In this document: positions 4,999 through 5,747 of the stretch, piece after piece
Numbering within the stretch: position 1 is the stretch's first letter
Layout: every line of letters starts with the position of its first letter
NCBI GenBank assembly: GCA_012965485.1
Contig: DTSF01000354.1
Location: 1-5,747 of the forward strand
Length of the DNA stretch: 5,747 bases
Direction of reading: 5' to 3'
Origin: Dehalococcoidia bacterium
Lineage (GTDB): Bacteria; Chloroflexota; Dehalococcoidia; SAR202; UBA826
Position numbers and translations under genes: made by a program
The notes under the pieces: model-generated
What the model was told of the DNA's origin: nothing
Seen by the model: the letters and a program-made list of their open reading frames with translations, nothing else
Database searches by the model: none

Positions 4999-5747
4999 TC
5001 AACTTGGGTTTCGAAAGATTAAAGACGCATTGTGCCCACCAAAACCAAAAGAATTGCTCATTGCAGTTGTAATGGTAGTCTGCCTTGGGGTACCGGGCGT
5101 GTAATCTAGATCGCAATCCGGGTCACTATTCCTGAGATTTATAGTTGGAGGGACTGTCTGGCTTTTAAGAGCCATAACCGTAATCGCGGCTTCTAGGGCC
5201 CCGCTCGCGCCCAATAGATGACCTGTCATAGATTTAGTGGAACTAATAGACATATTGTATGCATGATCCCCAAAAACTGATTTCATCGCCATTGTCTCAA
5301 ATTTATCGTTTAGAGGTGTAGAGGTACCATGAGCATTAATGTAGTCAATGCTTTCCGGACCAACATCAGCCTTCCTTAGAGCCATCTTCATCGCTCTCGC
5401 TCCACCTTCTCCTTCCGGGGCAGGTTGGGTTATATGGTAGGCATCCGCAGTAGAACCATATCCGATCATTTCCGCGATTGGCTGCGCGCCGCGACAGTCC
5501 ATCGATGTTTGGCTTTCTAATACAAGCACACCGGCACCCTCACCAAGAACAAATCCGTCCCTAGTAGCGTCGAAAGGCCTTGAGGCTGCCTTGGGATCAT
5601 CATTTCTTTTAGATAACGCCTGGCAGGCGTTAAAACCTGCCACACCCACAGGGCAAATTGCCGCCTCAGCGCCTCCCGTGACAGCAGCATCTACATCACC
5701 TCGCCGAATCGCTTCGAATGCCATAGCAATAGTGAACCCTTCTCTTC
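4999..5747 (-). CDS. fabF: 3-oxoacyl-[acyl-carrier-protein] synthase II, C-terminal part (cut by right window edge)
   Basis: FabF condenses malonyl-ACP with acyl-ACP in the elongation cycle of type II fatty-acid synthesis. About 249 codons are visible; complete enzymes have about 410, so the N-terminal part with the nucleophilic cysteine is off the window. Numbering from the ATG at 5724, the visible part shows [17 protein letters not shown] (7-23), [22 protein letters not shown] (49-70 region), catalytic His132 in [11 protein letters not shown], Lys164 and His169 in [18 protein letters not shown], and the gatekeeper loop SFGFGG (225-230). The length and these motifs fit FabF (KAS II) rather than KAS III. 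The ATG at 5724 is not the real start: the frame stays open to the edge (REGFTIA precedes it) and that Met lies inside the conserved thiolase core. It ends 20 nt before recJ and probably shares its transcript. Confidence 0.95.
   Translation of the reverse strand, partial: REGFTIAMAFEAIRRGDVDAAVTGGAEAAICPVGVAGFNACQALSKRNDDPKAASRPFDATRDGFVLGEGAGVLVLESQTSMDCRGAQPIAEMIGYGSTADAYHITQPAPEGEGGARAMKMALRKADVGPESIDYINAHGTSTPLNDKFETMAMKSVFGDHAYNMSISSTKSMTGHLLGASGALEAAITVMALKSQTVPPTINLRNSDPDCDLDYTPGTPRQTTITTAMSNSFGFGGHNASLIFRNPS

Noticed and set aside
5722..5724. ATG as the start codon of fabF.
   Set aside because: The frame is open beyond it to the window edge, and the Met falls inside the conserved ketosynthase core, after the expected position of the active-site cysteine.

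Overview
This is a moderately AT-rich stretch of bacterial chromosome packed with housekeeping genes. No mobile element, CRISPR array, tRNA or rRNA was seen, and the longest non-coding gap is 140 bp. Best guess for the source is an uncultured Chloroflexota lineage (Dehalococcoidia / SAR202-like, possibly marine). That guess rests on the gene set, a divergent Lgt, and a small lysine/arginine-rich protein with a C-terminal membrane helix of a kind I associate with that phylum. It comes from memory of family features, not from a search, so the phylum should be held loosely.

Layout, left to right. Positions 1-975 (minus) hold the N-terminal half of uvrC, cut by the left edge. Positions 1011-1334 (minus) hold a 107-residue, tail-anchored-looking protein of unknown function. 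Positions 1381-2283 (minus) hold a complete XerC/XerD-type tyrosine recombinase. These three genes run in the same direction with gaps of 35 and 46 nt and probably form one transcription unit, xerD - small gene - uvrC. A 140-bp divergent regulatory gap follows (2284-2423), with three perfect 10-bp tandem repeats and a good sigma-70-like promoter facing right. Positions 2424-3299 (plus) hold lgt, prolipoprotein diacylglyceryl transferase. Its stop codon overlaps by 4 bp the stop codon of recJ, which runs the opposite way at 3296-4978 (minus). Positions 4999-5747 (minus) hold the C-terminal part of fabF, cut by the right edge. fabF and recJ are 20 nt apart and likely co-transcribed.

Functionally the window combines DNA repair and recombination (UvrC incision, RecJ 5'-3' exonuclease, Xer chromosome-dimer resolution) with envelope and lipid work (Lgt lipoprotein lipidation, FabF fatty-acid elongation). 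I see no new multi-gene system. The points most worth a second look are the Lgt, which by eye lacks several residues reported as essential in E. coli, the helically phased CTTACC repeats between xerD and lgt, and the uncharacterised small membrane protein placed between xerD and uvrC.
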